The notes beneath the pieces are model-generated. The model saw only the letters and a program-made list of their open reading frames with translations. It was not told the DNA's origin and did not search any database. The position numbers were made by a program, and so were the translations under genes. 64,000 bases of DNA from an uncultured Flavobacteriales bacterium (GTDB lineage: Bacteria; Bacteroidota; Bacteroidia; Palsa-965): the NCBI GenBank assembly GCA_937974275.1, contig CALJIF010000041.1, positions 1 to 64,000 of the forward strand, in the 5' to 3' direction. Shown in pieces: positions 35,336-45,164 of the stretch; position 1 is the first letter of the stretch, and every line of letters begins with the position of its first letter.

Positions 35336-37294
35336 CTAACGACCGCCACGTTTTTGATATTCAGCCCAATACTTTTCCGCGTTCGCCGTATCCTTCATTG
35401 CGAGATAGTTGGTAGCCACCATTTTCCAAGGTGCGGGATTAACGGGCTCCAACTCGGCAATTTGCATAAACACCTTGTTCGATTCATCAAACTCTTTATG
35501 CATACCCAACACATTTGCCAATTTATCCAGCGATTTTACACGTTTAGGATACATACTTACAGATTTTCGCAACGAGCTTATTGCCTTAACGGTGTCTCCG
35601 GTAATTAAATAGCAATATCCTAACACATCATGTGTTTCATCGGCATACACGCCTTTTGCAATAGCAGCATTGTACAAAATGATTGCACTGTCCGGTTGCT
35701 CGGCTCGCACATACGCATCAGCCATATTCACCAGCAACATGTAATCTTTTGGATTGATGCGCTGCGCCTGCTTCGATCGTTTAATCGATTCGCGGTAATT
35801 ACCTAAACGATATTGCACTACGCCTAAATTCCACAGCGCTTGGTATTCTCCGCTGTCTATTTCAATAGCGCGCTGTAAATGTTGCGCAGAAAGTGAAAGC
35901 AATTGATTGTAACGATCAGCATTTTTCTCTTGCTCGGCTGCACTCATTAATACTGTCCCGTAATTATAATTAACACGAGCACTGCCGGGAGCATTTTCTA
36001 CATCTGCCGTAAACAAAACATCTTCCGCTTTCCAATCTTGCGAACGCGCATACGTCTGTACACTATAAACCAAAATTACCGGCAAGAGAATAATTGAAAT
36101 TCCCGAGAAAGCTTTTCTTTCGGTAAGCAAACCCGATTGACGATACAAAAGGAATACAACACCAAGTGCAATACCGAACGACGGAAGAAATGTGAAACGA
36201 TCCGCAAATGTGGCGCCGATATAAGTTACAATATTCGCAGTTAGTGCGAAAGTAATCGCATACCATAAAATCCCGAAACTAATCACCGGCATCGACGACC
36301 TAAACCGTATCGCCACAAAGAACAATCCTATAACCAGCAATAAGGCAATAATGAAAGGTAACGAGGTGAACGACTGATATTCGAATTCTTTAAACGAATA
36401 ATCGTATGACAATGGAAATCCTAAAAATATCTTTTGCAAATAACTCAACTGAAAACTCACTGCCGTTGCAAAGCCCGAAGCACGATCCGGCGCTCCAACT
36501 AATGCGTTGTCGTGATATGAATAAGTAATCACATCACCACCGGCGGCAATTACAGAACGATGCCATACCAACCACATTGCGGCGATAGACAACATCGTGA
36601 CTAAAGGAATCTTCACCTGATTCCATGACACTTTCTCAAACAAGAAAATCATCACGATTGCAAGAGGAATCAACAATATCGCTCCTTCTTTCGAAAGCAG
36701 TGCCAGCAACAAATAGCCGCCCATTTTTAATCCGGATTTGATATTCGTTGTTCCTTCTCGAAAATTCTTCAACACCGTTTCCAAAAACAAAAACGAAAAC
36801 AACGTCATCAACAATTCGTCGGCACTTTTAATGTTCGCAACAACTTCGGTATGCACAGGCATGGCTAACCAAAGCGCAACGGCAGCAGCAGATAACCAAA
36901 CATTATATTGACTTAACAACGTTCTCAAAAACCGAAATGCGACAAAAGCAATTCCGGCATACAATGCCACGTTGACGAAGTGAAAGACAGCCGGCTTATC
37001 CGGAGCGAATTGCCATTCCACCGCGAATAACAGCAAAGACAATGGACGAAACAATCCTGCATTCGGATAACCGAAACCTTTCCAATAATAATTGGTTAGT
37101 ATTTCGGGGAATCCTTTAAAACCTTGCTTTACAAATTCGTTGTTAAACGTTACCGCACGATCATCCAATGCGTAACCGAATCCTATAGTCGAAGCATACA
37201 ACAAAAATGCAAGTGCTGCGAGCCCCCATCCGATCTTTGCTTCTAAAGACATTGATGAGGCGCTTTTGGTTGATTTTGTTTTTTGTTTCGACAT
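35336..37294 (-). CDS. multi-spanning membrane protein with C-terminal TPR domain
   Basis: 652 residues. After a short basic N-terminus there are about ten hydrophobic segments through residue ~415, beginning LGWGLAALAFLLYASTIGF-like helices with a luminal-type loop YALDDRAV, reminiscent of GT-C glycosyltransferases and TMTC proteins. Residues ~440-640 are tetratricopeptide repeats (for example ALWNLGVVQYRLGNYRESIK). A glycosyltransferase role is possible but not shown. TAGCTTCG lies four bases before the ATG. Confidence 0.75.
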   Translation of the reverse strand: MSKQKTKSTKSASSMSLEAKIGWGLAALAFLLYASTIGFGYALDDRAVTFNNEFVKQGFKGFPEILTNYYWKGFGYPNAGLFRPLSLLLFAVEWQFAPDKPAVFHFVNVALYAGIAFVAFRFLRTLLSQYNVWLSAAAVALWLAMPVHTEVVANIKSADELLMTLFSFLFLETVLKNFREGTTNIKSGLKMGGYLLLALLSKEGAILLIPLAIVMIFLFEKVSWNQVKIPLVTMLSIAAMWLVWHRSVIAAGGDVITYSYHDNALVGAPDRASGFATAVSFQLSYLQKIFLGFPLSYDYSFKEFEYQSFTSLPFIIALLLVIGLFFVAIRFRSSMPVISFGILWYAITFALTANIVTYIGATFADRFTFLPSFGIALGVVFLLYRQSGLLTERKAFSGISIILLPVILVYSVQTYARSQDWKAEDVLFTADVENAPGSARVNYNYGTVLMSAAEQEKNADRYNQLLSLSAQHLQRAIEIDSGEYQALWNLGVVQYRLGNYRESIKRSKQAQRINPKDYMLLVNMADAYVRAEQPDSAIILYNAAIAKGVYADETHDVLGYCYLITGDTVKAISSLRKSVSMYPKRVKSLDKLANVLGMHKEFDESNKVFMQIAELEPVNPAPWKMVATNYLAMKDTANAEKYWAEYQKRGGR

Positions 37295-37298
37295 ACTG

Positions 37299-37306
37299 CG
37301 AAGCTA
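37299..37306 (-). promoter_or_regulatory. -7 box TAGCTTCG before the TPR membrane protein
   Basis: TAnnTTCG on the minus strand, four bases before the ATG at 37294. Same leaderless spacing as at 20599, 48605 and 52787. Confidence 0.45.
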
Positions 37307-37323
37307 AAAAATCAGGGGCAAAT

Positions 37324-37354
37324 AAAAAGGCTTCCCGGTACGGAAAGCCTTTTT
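37324..37354 (-). terminator. rho-independent-type terminator after the deoxyhypusine-synthase-like gene
   Basis: Arms AAAAAGGCTTCC and GGAAAGCCTTTTT around a five-base loop; on the minus strand it ends in a T-run. It lies 18 bases past the stop of the gene at 37372. Confidence 0.8.
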
Positions 37355-37371
37355 AAAAATGTGATGCTGTA

Positions 37372-38346
37372 TTACCAGCCCAGTATCCATGCAAAAATCA
37401 GCGGAGCCACAATAGTAGCATCCGACTCCACAATGTATTTCGGAGTATGAATATCCAATTTGCCCCAGGTAATTTTTTCGTTCGGAACAGCACCTGAATA
37501 TGAACCGTAAGAAGTGGTTGAATCAGAAATCTGACAGAAATAAGACCAGAACGGAACATCATGCCATTCCAAATCCTGATACATCATTGGCACAACACAA
37601 ATAGGAAAATCTCCTGCAATACCACCACCAATCTGGAAGAATCCAACACCTTTTCCGGATGAATTCTTTCTGTACCAGTCGCTCAGCCAAACCATGTACT
37701 CAATTCCGCTTTTCATGGTCGAAGCCTTGATTTCATTCTTAATGACATAAGAAGCGAAAATATTTCCCATGGTTGAATCTTCCCATCCCGGAACCACGAT
37801 CGGCAAATTCTTTTCTGCCGCAGCAACCATCCATGAGTTCTTCGGATCAATTTCGTAGTACTGTTCCAATACGCCCGAATTAATCATTTGATACATGAAT
37901 TCGTGCGGGAAATAACGCTCGCCAGTATCATCGGCCTTTTTCCACAACGCGTGAATATGTTTTTGTAAACGACGGAATGCTTCCTCTTCGGGAATACATG
38001 TATCCGTAACACGATTAAGACCATTCTCCAAAAGCTGCCATTCTTCCTGTGGTGTTAAGTCGCGATAATTCGGAATACGACGATAGTGCGAATGTGCAAC
38101 CAGATTCATCAAATCTTCTTCGAGGTTTGCACCGGTACAAGAAATGATTGCAATTTTATCCTGACGAATCATTTCTGCAAGAGAAACACCTAACTCAGCA
38201 GTGCTCATTGCACCTGCAAGAGAAACAAGCATTTTTCCACCTTCCAGCAAATGGGTTTCATAACCTTTAGCAGCGTCTTTTAAAGCAGCGGCGTTAAAAT
38301 GACGGTAGTGATGTTCGATGAATTGAGAGATAGGTCCTTTGTTCAT
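37372..38346 (-). CDS. deoxyhypusine synthase-family protein
   Basis: 324 residues matching the deoxyhypusine/homospermidine synthase fold: MLVSLAGAMSTAELGVSLAEMI, ISCTGANLEEDLMN, GVGFFQIGGGIAGDFPICVV with the NAD-binding loop, and DSTTSYGSYSGA. Eukaryotic and archaeal members modify eIF5A/aIF5A, which Bacteria lack. Bacterial homologues are thought to use spermidine in polyamine metabolism, so the substrate here is uncertain. Single gene with its own -7 box at 38372 and terminator. Confidence 0.85.
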   Translation of the reverse strand: MNKGPISQFIEHHYRHFNAAALKDAAKGYETHLLEGGKMLVSLAGAMSTAELGVSLAEMIRQDKIAIISCTGANLEEDLMNLVAHSHYRRIPNYRDLTPQEEWQLLENGLNRVTDTCIPEEEAFRRLQKHIHALWKKADDTGERYFPHEFMYQMINSGVLEQYYEIDPKNSWMVAAAEKNLPIVVPGWEDSTMGNIFASYVIKNEIKASTMKSGIEYMVWLSDWYRKNSSGKGVGFFQIGGGIAGDFPICVVPMMYQDLEWHDVPFWSYFCQISDSTTSYGSYSGAVPNEKITWGKLDIHTPKYIVESDATIVAPLIFAWILGW

Positions 38347-38371
38347 GATTGTAAAATATAATATTAGGCGG

Positions 38372-38379
38372 CAAAGGTA
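38372..38379 (-). promoter_or_regulatory. -7 box TACCTTTG of the deoxyhypusine-synthase-like gene
   Basis: Perfect TAnnTTTG on the minus strand, 25 bases before the ATG at 38346. The ten-base context TACCTTTGCC is identical to that of the rpsL promoter. Confidence 0.6.
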
Positions 38380-38450
38380 ATATTTTACCGTCCCACTTGG
38401 TGTAACGAATAGTTCGGTGTAATTTCACACCATCTGCACAAGATTTGATC

Positions 38451-38651
38451 ATGAAACGGGGCACGGTAAAGTTCTTCAATCGCAAAAGCAAATTTGGCTT
38501 CATTAAAGATGATGAAACCGCACAGGAGTATTACGTGCATGTTAAAGATACGAAGACACCCATCGACGAAGGCGATCGTGTGGAATTTGAGATTAAAGAC
38601 ATGGCGCGTGGTCCTGCAGCCATCAATGTCACTAAAATCGAGAACCCGTAA
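38451..38651 (+). CDS. cold-shock-domain protein
   Basis: 65-residue single CSD protein, a nucleic-acid chaperone. KRGTVKFFNRKSKFGFIKDD carries the RNP-1 region (KFGFI instead of KGFGFI) and YYVHVKDT the RNP-2 region, followed by DRVEFEIKDMARGPAAINV. The ATG at 38451 is preferred to a TTG two codons upstream. One residue of the canonical GFGF loop is changed, otherwise normal. Confidence 0.88.
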   Translation: MKRGTVKFFNRKSKFGFIKDDETAQEYYVHVKDTKTPIDEGDRVEFEIKDMARGPAAINVTKIENP

Positions 38652-38717
38652 TTCAAACGGTTCATTTTTCTTAATAAAAACATAACAAACTTCGGTCTTC
38701 GGTTTCAAAATTTGAGT

Positions 38718-38725
38718 TAATTTTG
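38718..38725 (+). promoter_or_regulatory. -7 box TAATTTTG of the lamin-tail gene
   Basis: Perfect TAnnTTTG, 120 bases before the ATG at 38846. It would give an untranslated leader of about 110 bases, longer than others in this window. No clear -33 TTTG. Confidence 0.5.
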
Positions 38726-38845
38726 CTATCGTCTTAAGTGAACATCCTCTCCGGAGTTGCGTCTGCAACCGTCCGAAACCGCTTAAGAACGTTCAATGCT
38801 AAATTGCATTTAACGCGGACACACAACAGTTTAAATTATACACAC

Positions 38846-39775
38846 ATGAAAAAAGCTCTACTGGCTCTTGCTGCGTTTGGTTTTATGGGAACAACCCAAG
38901 CGCAAACTACAGGTTGTAACGAATTATTCTTCTCAGAATATGTAGAAGGTTCTTCTCACAGCAAAGCACTTGAAATTTACAACCCAACCGCTAACCCGGT
39001 TAATCTGAACAACTATCGTTTAGTGCGTTACAGCAATGGATCTCCAACCGGTGTTGATAGCATAGCTTTGGTTGGAACTATTCCTTCTCGCGATGTTTGG
39101 GTGGTAGTGAACGGACAAGCAACACCGGATCAGAATGGCGCATTTTGTGATCCGGCTCTGATTGCATTGGGTGATCAGGTTGGTCCTGCGAACTATGCCA
39201 ATGGCACAGCAGTGTTATACTTTAATGGTGATGATGCTATCGTTTTAGTGCGCATTCAGCCTTACGCAATTATCGACATTTTCGGAAAAATCGGCGAAGA
39301 TCCCGGCGTATCATGGTCCGATGTATTCCCTTATACTGATGCCCAAGGCGCTTGGTGGACTCGTGATCATACGTTAATTCGTAAATCAACCGTTACATCA
39401 GGTGTTACCGTAAATCCAACTGCATTTAACGTTACTGCAGAATACGATTCTTTACCTGAAAACACATGGACTAATTTAGGTCAGCACGATTGCGCTTGTA
39501 ACACGGTGGGAATTGCAGAGAATGTAGCTAACGGTAAAGTAACTGTATTCCCGAACCCTGCTAATGGTCAAATTAATGTAGTTGCCGGCGTGAATATCAC
39601 TGATGTTACCATCTACAACGTACTTGGTCAGTCTGTTTTAGTTAAAGATTACGATGCTGCTGAACAAAAGACTGCACAAAAGATTGATTTAACCGGTTTC
39701 GCTCCGGGCGTGTACATGGTTGAAGTAAAAACTGCGAACGGAAAAGTGCAGGTAATTAAGATTACCCAGCGCTAA
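38846..39775 (+). CDS. lamin-tail-domain protein with T9SS sorting domain
   Basis: 309 residues. Signal peptide MKKALLALAAFGFMGTTQAQ. A lamin tail domain follows: LFFSEYVEGSSHSKALEIYNP through NLNNYRLVRYSNG and YFNGDDAIVLVR at about 25-130. The last ~75 residues (VFPNPANGQINV ... GFAPGVYMVEV) are a type A T9SS domain. The start is the ATG at the signal peptide; the frame extends upstream but is not exported-like. It is followed by a terminator, a TonB receptor and a secreted nuclease; lamin-tail domains occur in extracellular nucleases, so a DNA-related role is plausible. Confidence 0.82.
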   Translation: MKKALLALAAFGFMGTTQAQTTGCNELFFSEYVEGSSHSKALEIYNPTANPVNLNNYRLVRYSNGSPTGVDSIALVGTIPSRDVWVVVNGQATPDQNGAFCDPALIALGDQVGPANYANGTAVLYFNGDDAIVLVRIQPYAIIDIFGKIGEDPGVSWSDVFPYTDAQGAWWTRDHTLIRKSTVTSGVTVNPTAFNVTAEYDSLPENTWTNLGQHDCACNTVGIAENVANGKVTVFPNPANGQINVVAGVNITDVTIYNVLGQSVLVKDYDAAEQKTAQKIDLTGFAPGVYMVEVKTANGKVQVIKITQR

Positions 39776-39804
39776 TATCAAGAAGCTATACCCGCACAAA
39801 CCTG

Positions 39805-39838
39805 AAAAATGCTGATGGATCGTCATCAGCATTTTTTC
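39805..39838 (+). terminator. strong rho-independent-type terminator
   Basis: Perfect nine-base stem ATGCTGATG/CATCAGCAT with flanking A and T runs, ending in six Ts. It lies about 30 bases after the lamin-tail stop and just before the TonB receptor start, separating the two. Confidence 0.85.
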
Positions 39839-39850
39839 TGAACCTGTATT

Positions 39851-42727
39851 ATGAAAAAAGTAGCTGCATTTATTCTTTGTTTTTTATCCGTACAGTTGTT
39901 TGCACAATACACCGTTAGTGGTATTGTTAAGGATGATTCAAACGGCGAAGTATTGATTGGTGCTGTTGTAGTGGCAGATGGCGGAAAGGCTTTCGCTACC
40001 ACAGATGTTGATGGCTCCTATAAATTGCAATTGGCAGACGGTGATCACATCCTGACGATTCAATACTCAGGTTATGCAGCTAGTCCCGTTAAAATTAAGG
40101 TTGCGGGTAAAGCACTTACCGTTGACATTCCTGCGAAAAGCAATACGTTGAAAGAAGTTGAAATTGTTGCGGATGTAGCAATTGAACGTAAAACTCCGGT
40201 TGCCTTTTCGAACATCGGTGATGCTAAAATTCGCGAAGAAGGCGGGACACGTGATATTACCATGATGCTGAATTCAACGCCCGGAGCTTACGCAACGGAG
40301 CAAGGCGGCGGTGCCGGTGATTCACGCGTAAACATTCGCGGAATTGACCAGCGCAACGTTGCTGTTATGGTTGATGGTGTTCCCGTTAATGATATGGAAA
40401 ACGGCCAGGTGTACTGGAGTAACTGGGACGGACTAGCGGATGTCACACGTACTATGCAAGTACAACGCGGTCTTGGAGCTTCTCGTTTGGCGATCCCGTC
40501 GGTAGGTGGAACAATCAACGTATTAACGAGAGGAATTGATCAGAAGCAAGCGTTTTCGTTACGTTCCGAATTTGGAAACAATAACGGACAGAAATATTCA
40601 TTCGGTTTTAACTCCGGAGAATTTGGGAAAGGATGGGGCGTTACATTAGCCGGAAGCCGCAGAACGGGCGATGGTTGGGCAGATCAAACATGGACTGATT
40701 CGTGGTCGTATTTTATAAAAGTTCAAAAACGCTTTGGTGATCGTCACCTGGTGTCCATTGGGGCGAACGGAGCTCCACAATCTCACGGTCAACGTTCCGA
40801 ACGATTACCGATTAGTGTTTACGATCGTGCTTATGCCGAAAAATTGGGAATCAACATAGATTCTTCTTATCAAAACAATGCTTACACCACGCCTTTTCAG
40901 GGCGAACGCGGTTTACGATTCAATTCACGCTGGGGTTATTTAAATTATCCCGATGGTCAGCAAGGTCGTTTCAATGAACGTATCAACTTCTACCATAAGC
41001 CGCAAATTACAGCACAACATTATTGGACAATTACAGAACGTTTGTCGTTATCTACAATCGTGTATTTGTCACTGGGAAATGGCGGAGGAACTTCGTTTAA
41101 TTCCATTCCAAACAGAGATACCTTGACAGGCCTTCTGAATATCACAGCGCCTTACTTATCGAATTCCAGCAACATTGATGCACTATACAGCACAACAGAA
41201 ACGAAATCGACACGCATTCTTCAAGCATCAATGAACAACCATTTTTGGTACGGTGGATTAAGTACGTTAACCTACAAAGCCAACGAGAAATTCTCTGCTA
41301 TGTTAGGTATTGATGGACGCTCATACACCGGTTATCATTACCGCAAAGTGTATGATCTCGTTGGAGGAGATTACTTCGTTGATTTTTCGAATCGCAATCA
41401 ACCGAACGGAGTTGGCAATTTGCAATACGCCATGAAAGGATTGAACGATACGATTGGTTATTACAATGTTGGCTTGGTTAATTGGGGCGGTGTATTTGCT
41501 CAGGCCGAATATGTTTCCGGAAAATGGAGTACGTTCGTTACAGTAACAGGCTCTATGACTTCGTACCAGCGTGTAGATTACTTCCGCAAGAAAGATATTG
41601 TCATGGATGACGGAACCGTAGTGGAACAGATTGTCGGATATAACGAAGTGTTGTATACGAATGGACAACAACAAGGCGTTGCAGCCAACGGAGCAGTAGT
41701 AACTGTTTCCGGTGATACGACGTTCATTAATAATCCCAGCGGTGCAGATTATGCAATTACGAATGCACAGTCGTATGCATGGGCATCTGACAAAGCTCGA
41801 TTTGCGCAAACCGAACGTAAGTTATTCCCGGGTTTCACGGTTAAGAGCGGCGCAAACTACAACATCAACGATCATTACCGCGTATTCTTAAATGCAGGAT
41901 ACATGAACATGGCTCCGCGTTTCAATACCGTTTTTGATAACGCCAACCGCGAATATCCCGGTGTGAAGAATCAAAAAATATATGCAGTTGAAGTTGGCTC
42001 CGGTGCACGATTCAAAGGGTTTGCTGCAAACCTGAACTTATACTACACCTACTGGGAAAATAAGCCTCCTACATTCTCGCCTACCATTAACATTGCGGGT
42101 GATGTTTTCACATACGACCTGATTGGATTAACAACAATTCATAAAGGAGTTGAAGTTGATGCGAATTGGCAAGTCTGGAGAAATGTTCAGGCGGAGTTCT
42201 TGATGTCTATTGGAGATTGGGTAAACAATTCAGCAGGCATTGTGTACCTGTACGATCAAAACCTTATCCTGGAAGACACCATCGAATACAGCGGACGAGG
42301 TGTGCATGTTGGCGATGCGGCTCAAACACAAATCGGCGGATCGCTGCGCTGGGAACCTATTAAAGGAGCATACATTAAGGCTCGATTCACATACTTCGCG
42401 CGTAATTATGCCAATTTTGATCCGATTGCGTTAACTCCGGTTTATAACACGCAAGGTGATATTATTAGAGACAATCGCGATCGCGAATCCTGGGTGGCTC
42501 CAAGTTATGGGTTGCTGGATATTTTCGGTGGATTTGAAATACGCGACATCGTTCCGAAAGATGAGAAACGATTTAGTCGTGTTGGCTTTACATTTACCAT
42601 ATTTAATGTTCTCAATACTAAATACATTACCGACGCACAAAATGGAGTTAACTTTGATGCTTCTACAGCATTGGTGTACATGGGTCAAGGACGACGTTGG
42701 AATGCCGGGATGCGTTTTAGTTTTTAA
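39851..42727 (+). CDS. TonB-dependent outer-membrane receptor
   Basis: 958 residues. Signal peptide to about residue 19 (AAFILCFLSVQLFAQ). A carboxypeptidase-regulatory-like domain follows (YTVSGIVKDDSNGEVLIGAV) at 20-105, then the plug (RDITMMLNSTPGAYATEQGG, SRVNIRGIDQRNVAVMVDG, SVGGTINVLT) and a 22-strand-type barrel ending in aromatic F958. No SusD partner follows, so it is not a typical polysaccharide locus. Neighbours are a lamin-tail protein and a secreted endonuclease, suggesting uptake of nucleic-acid breakdown products, or of phosphate-rich ligands (inference). Confidence 0.9.
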   Translation: MKKVAAFILCFLSVQLFAQYTVSGIVKDDSNGEVLIGAVVVADGGKAFATTDVDGSYKLQLADGDHILTIQYSGYAASPVKIKVAGKALTVDIPAKSNTLKEVEIVADVAIERKTPVAFSNIGDAKIREEGGTRDITMMLNSTPGAYATEQGGGAGDSRVNIRGIDQRNVAVMVDGVPVNDMENGQVYWSNWDGLADVTRTMQVQRGLGASRLAIPSVGGTINVLTRGIDQKQAFSLRSEFGNNNGQKYSFGFNSGEFGKGWGVTLAGSRRTGDGWADQTWTDSWSYFIKVQKRFGDRHLVSIGANGAPQSHGQRSERLPISVYDRAYAEKLGINIDSSYQNNAYTTPFQGERGLRFNSRWGYLNYPDGQQGRFNERINFYHKPQITAQHYWTITERLSLSTIVYLSLGNGGGTSFNSIPNRDTLTGLLNITAPYLSNSSNIDALYSTTETKSTRILQASMNNHFWYGGLSTLTYKANEKFSAMLGIDGRSYTGYHYRKVYDLVGGDYFVDFSNRNQPNGVGNLQYAMKGLNDTIGYYNVGLVNWGGVFAQAEYVSGKWSTFVTVTGSMTSYQRVDYFRKKDIVMDDGTVVEQIVGYNEVLYTNGQQQGVAANGAVVTVSGDTTFINNPSGADYAITNAQSYAWASDKARFAQTERKLFPGFTVKSGANYNINDHYRVFLNAGYMNMAPRFNTVFDNANREYPGVKNQKIYAVEVGSGARFKGFAANLNLYYTYWENKPPTFSPTINIAGDVFTYDLIGLTTIHKGVEVDANWQVWRNVQAEFLMSIGDWVNNSAGIVYLYDQNLILEDTIEYSGRGVHVGDAAQTQIGGSLRWEPIKGAYIKARFTYFARNYANFDPIALTPVYNTQGDIIRDNRDRESWVAPSYGLLDIFGGFEIRDIVPKDEKRFSRVGFTFTIFNVLNTKYITDAQNGVNFDASTALVYMGQGRRWNAGMRFSF

Positions 42728-42759
42728 TAATCATTGATACGTCAATTAATTACACACAC

Positions 42760-44949
42760 ATGAATAAACTATTTACCTCATTACTCGTTCTGGTAACGGG
42801 TATTTTATTTGGTCAGGCCACGTTGCCCTCAACATGGAGCTTTACCACAACGTCATTCCCTGCAGGCTGGACAGCAACGGGAACAGGATTTTATACCGGC
42901 TCTGGAAATACGCCTCCGGCCTTGCGTTTGGATAACACCGGCGATAACCTTGTGATTTGGTATGCAGGATCTGCAGGCCCACTTACTTACTACATTTCGG
43001 GTAATAGTTTTTCAGGCGGCACTTTTGAAGTTCAGGAATCTGTAAATGGCAACACTTGGACAACATTACGTACGTTCACGACGAACATGCCAACCAATTA
43101 CACCATGTTTACGGATCAACCTGCTGCGGCAAGTCGTTATGTTCGGTTTAACTATACTCAAAAAAACAGTGGCAACGTAGGACTGGATGACGTAAGTATT
43201 GCAGCACCTGCAGCGGGGCCTCAACAAGAAATCAATGTTTTGTATAGCGCACAAACTGTGCTATCCGGTGGTTCTATCTGGACGTCATCAGCTGTTAGTT
43301 CAACGACTTCATTAACGTTAACCGTTGAAAATTTAGGAACTCAGAATGCGTTAAACATTGCGTCCGCAGTTATCAGCGGAACTAATGCTTCCGAGTTTGT
43401 AATTCAATCTGCACCAAGTGTTGTTAATGCATTAAGCACAGGAAATATCGTAATTGACTTCACACCAACTGCAGCAGGAACACGCGTCGCTACATTAACA
43501 ATCACTAACGATGACAGCGATGAGGGTTCGTACGTAATTAACTTATTTGGAGCGGGTGGCGGATTGGCATCAGAACCAAACGCACCTACGAATTTAAATT
43601 TCACGAACGTAAAGTCGTATCGTTTCCAAACCAACTGGACGGCTTCATCTCCCGCTGCTGATGGCTACATCGTATTGCGTAAAAATGGAAGTGCAGTAAC
43701 TGATGTTCCTGTCGATGGTGCGTCATATACCGTTGGGGATTATATCGGAACAAGTCAGGTTGCATATGTTGGAACATCTACTACCACTTGGATCAATTAC
43801 GTTGGAGCATCTTCACAATATGGAATTGCCGTGTTCGCGTATAACGGTCCCGGAGCATTTCGCAACTACACCGATGGAAGTCCATTAGCAAATGTAGTAT
43901 CCTCTTCCGGTTCCATGCAGCCGGCAAATTATTATAGCGGGATCAATACCTCTTCATCAACTTTTGTTAATGACCTTACCTTGCTGACCAATCCACATAC
44001 CGACCGCTTCTACAGCAATTACGGACCGTACATGGTTACGAAGTTCTGGGCACGTGACACCACCAACGGTCAGCGGGTTGTTACCTGTGTTTATTCCGGA
44101 GAGAACTTGGTTTATACAGAACCATTCGCATGGGTAACGTTCAGTCGTGAACATACGTATTCGTTCAGCTGGATGCCTTCTAATCCAAATACGAACACAC
44201 CTGAATACAGTGATTACTTCAATCTATATCCGGTTAATCAGGATGATGCCAACGCTGTTCGCAGCAATTATCCTTTGGGAGAAGTTGTTAACGTAACCAA
44301 CACCTATTTAGGAGCGAAATATGGACAAGACGCCAACGGACGCACGGTTTACGAACCACGAGATGATCAGAAAGGCGATGCGGCACGTTCAATGTTCTAT
44401 ATGGCAACCTGCTACAATAGCACAGTTGCAGACTGGAGTTTCCCGAATCCGATCAGCACTTCCATCATGTATGGTCAGGACCAGAATTTGTTAAAGGCAT
44501 GGCATTATCAGGATTTACCGGATGCACGTGAAATCGCCAAGAATGATTACATCGACTCATTGCAGGGTAATCGTAATCCGTTTATCGATAGCGTAAACTA
44601 TGCTTGTTACATTGACTTCTACACGATGAACAAAATCAATGGCCCTACTTTACCATGCTCGAATTCTACGATCGGAATCAGTGAAGTAAATCAACAACCT
44701 ATTGTGCTTAATACCATGCCTAATCCTGCCGGAGACAATTTCATGTTGTACGTATCCGCATTGGAAAATAAAACCGGGGTATTACAGGTTGTTGATGTTC
44801 AGGGCAAAGTAATCGATGAACAGACCGTTGTCTTAAATTCAGGTACTTCTGCATTCAGTTTTGATTGCAAAAATTGGAATTCAGGCATGTACACGATCCG
44901 TATTCAGACCGAAAATCAGGTATTTTTGACCAGAATGATCAAGAATTAA
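42760..44949 (+). CDS. secreted endonuclease I-family nuclease with adhesion-type and T9SS domains
   Basis: 729 residues. Signal peptide (LFTSLLVLVTGILFGQ), a choice-of-anchor-like beta domain, an ASPM/hydin-type domain around 160-265 (LTLTVENLGTQNALNI ... VINLFGAGG), and an fnIII-like module. The endonuclease I domain spans about 385-640: FSREHTYSFSWMP holds the catalytic His region, DDQKGDAARSMFYMAT and DSLQGNRNPFIDSV are family signatures. The C-terminal ~80 residues are a T9SS domain ending TRMIKN. Extracellular non-specific DNA/RNA cleavage is predicted. Confidence 0.85.
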   Translation: MNKLFTSLLVLVTGILFGQATLPSTWSFTTTSFPAGWTATGTGFYTGSGNTPPALRLDNTGDNLVIWYAGSAGPLTYYISGNSFSGGTFEVQESVNGNTWTTLRTFTTNMPTNYTMFTDQPAAASRYVRFNYTQKNSGNVGLDDVSIAAPAAGPQQEINVLYSAQTVLSGGSIWTSSAVSSTTSLTLTVENLGTQNALNIASAVISGTNASEFVIQSAPSVVNALSTGNIVIDFTPTAAGTRVATLTITNDDSDEGSYVINLFGAGGGLASEPNAPTNLNFTNVKSYRFQTNWTASSPAADGYIVLRKNGSAVTDVPVDGASYTVGDYIGTSQVAYVGTSTTTWINYVGASSQYGIAVFAYNGPGAFRNYTDGSPLANVVSSSGSMQPANYYSGINTSSSTFVNDLTLLTNPHTDRFYSNYGPYMVTKFWARDTTNGQRVVTCVYSGENLVYTEPFAWVTFSREHTYSFSWMPSNPNTNTPEYSDYFNLYPVNQDDANAVRSNYPLGEVVNVTNTYLGAKYGQDANGRTVYEPRDDQKGDAARSMFYMATCYNSTVADWSFPNPISTSIMYGQDQNLLKAWHYQDLPDAREIAKNDYIDSLQGNRNPFIDSVNYACYIDFYTMNKINGPTLPCSNSTIGISEVNQQPIVLNTMPNPAGDNFMLYVSALENKTGVLQVVDVQGKVIDEQTVVLNSGTSAFSFDCKNWNSGMYTIRIQTENQVFLTRMIKN

Positions 44950-44975
44950 GGTCGGATAAAGCTCTTAAAAATGTT

Positions 44976-45009
44976 AAAATGCGTCTCTTCGGAGGCGCAT
45001 TTTATTTTT
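44976..45009 (+). terminator. terminator with UUCG tetraloop
   Basis: Stem AAAATGCGTCTC / GAGGCGCATTTT with one mismatch closes a TTCG tetraloop by a C-G pair, followed by T-rich sequence. It ends the nuclease transcript 27 bases past the stop. Confidence 0.85.
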
Positions 45010-45094
45010 CACTAATACCTGAATAACAAGACATTACGCTTCTTTAGCCTTGCGATAAGGAGTTATAAACAATGTCGTGTGGCTCAAATTTTAC

Positions 45095-45124
45095 TTGTTT
45101 TTTTGGTTTGAAACCTTAATTTAG
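45095..45124 (+). promoter_or_regulatory. promoter of the M23-LysM gene
   Basis: TTG at 45095-45097, a 19-base spacer, then TAATTTAG at 45117-45124, close to the TTTG/TAnnTTTG consensus. The expected start near 45131 leaves a leader of about 34 bases before the TTG start codon at 45165. Confidence 0.6.
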
Positions 45125-45164
45125 CGCGTCTTAAAAAATAGAACAGTCTTCAACACACTACAAT

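Noticed and set aside
41321..41809. 162-codon minus-strand frame inside the TonB receptor
   Set aside because: Antisense shadow of a well-supported gene; no start context or domain.
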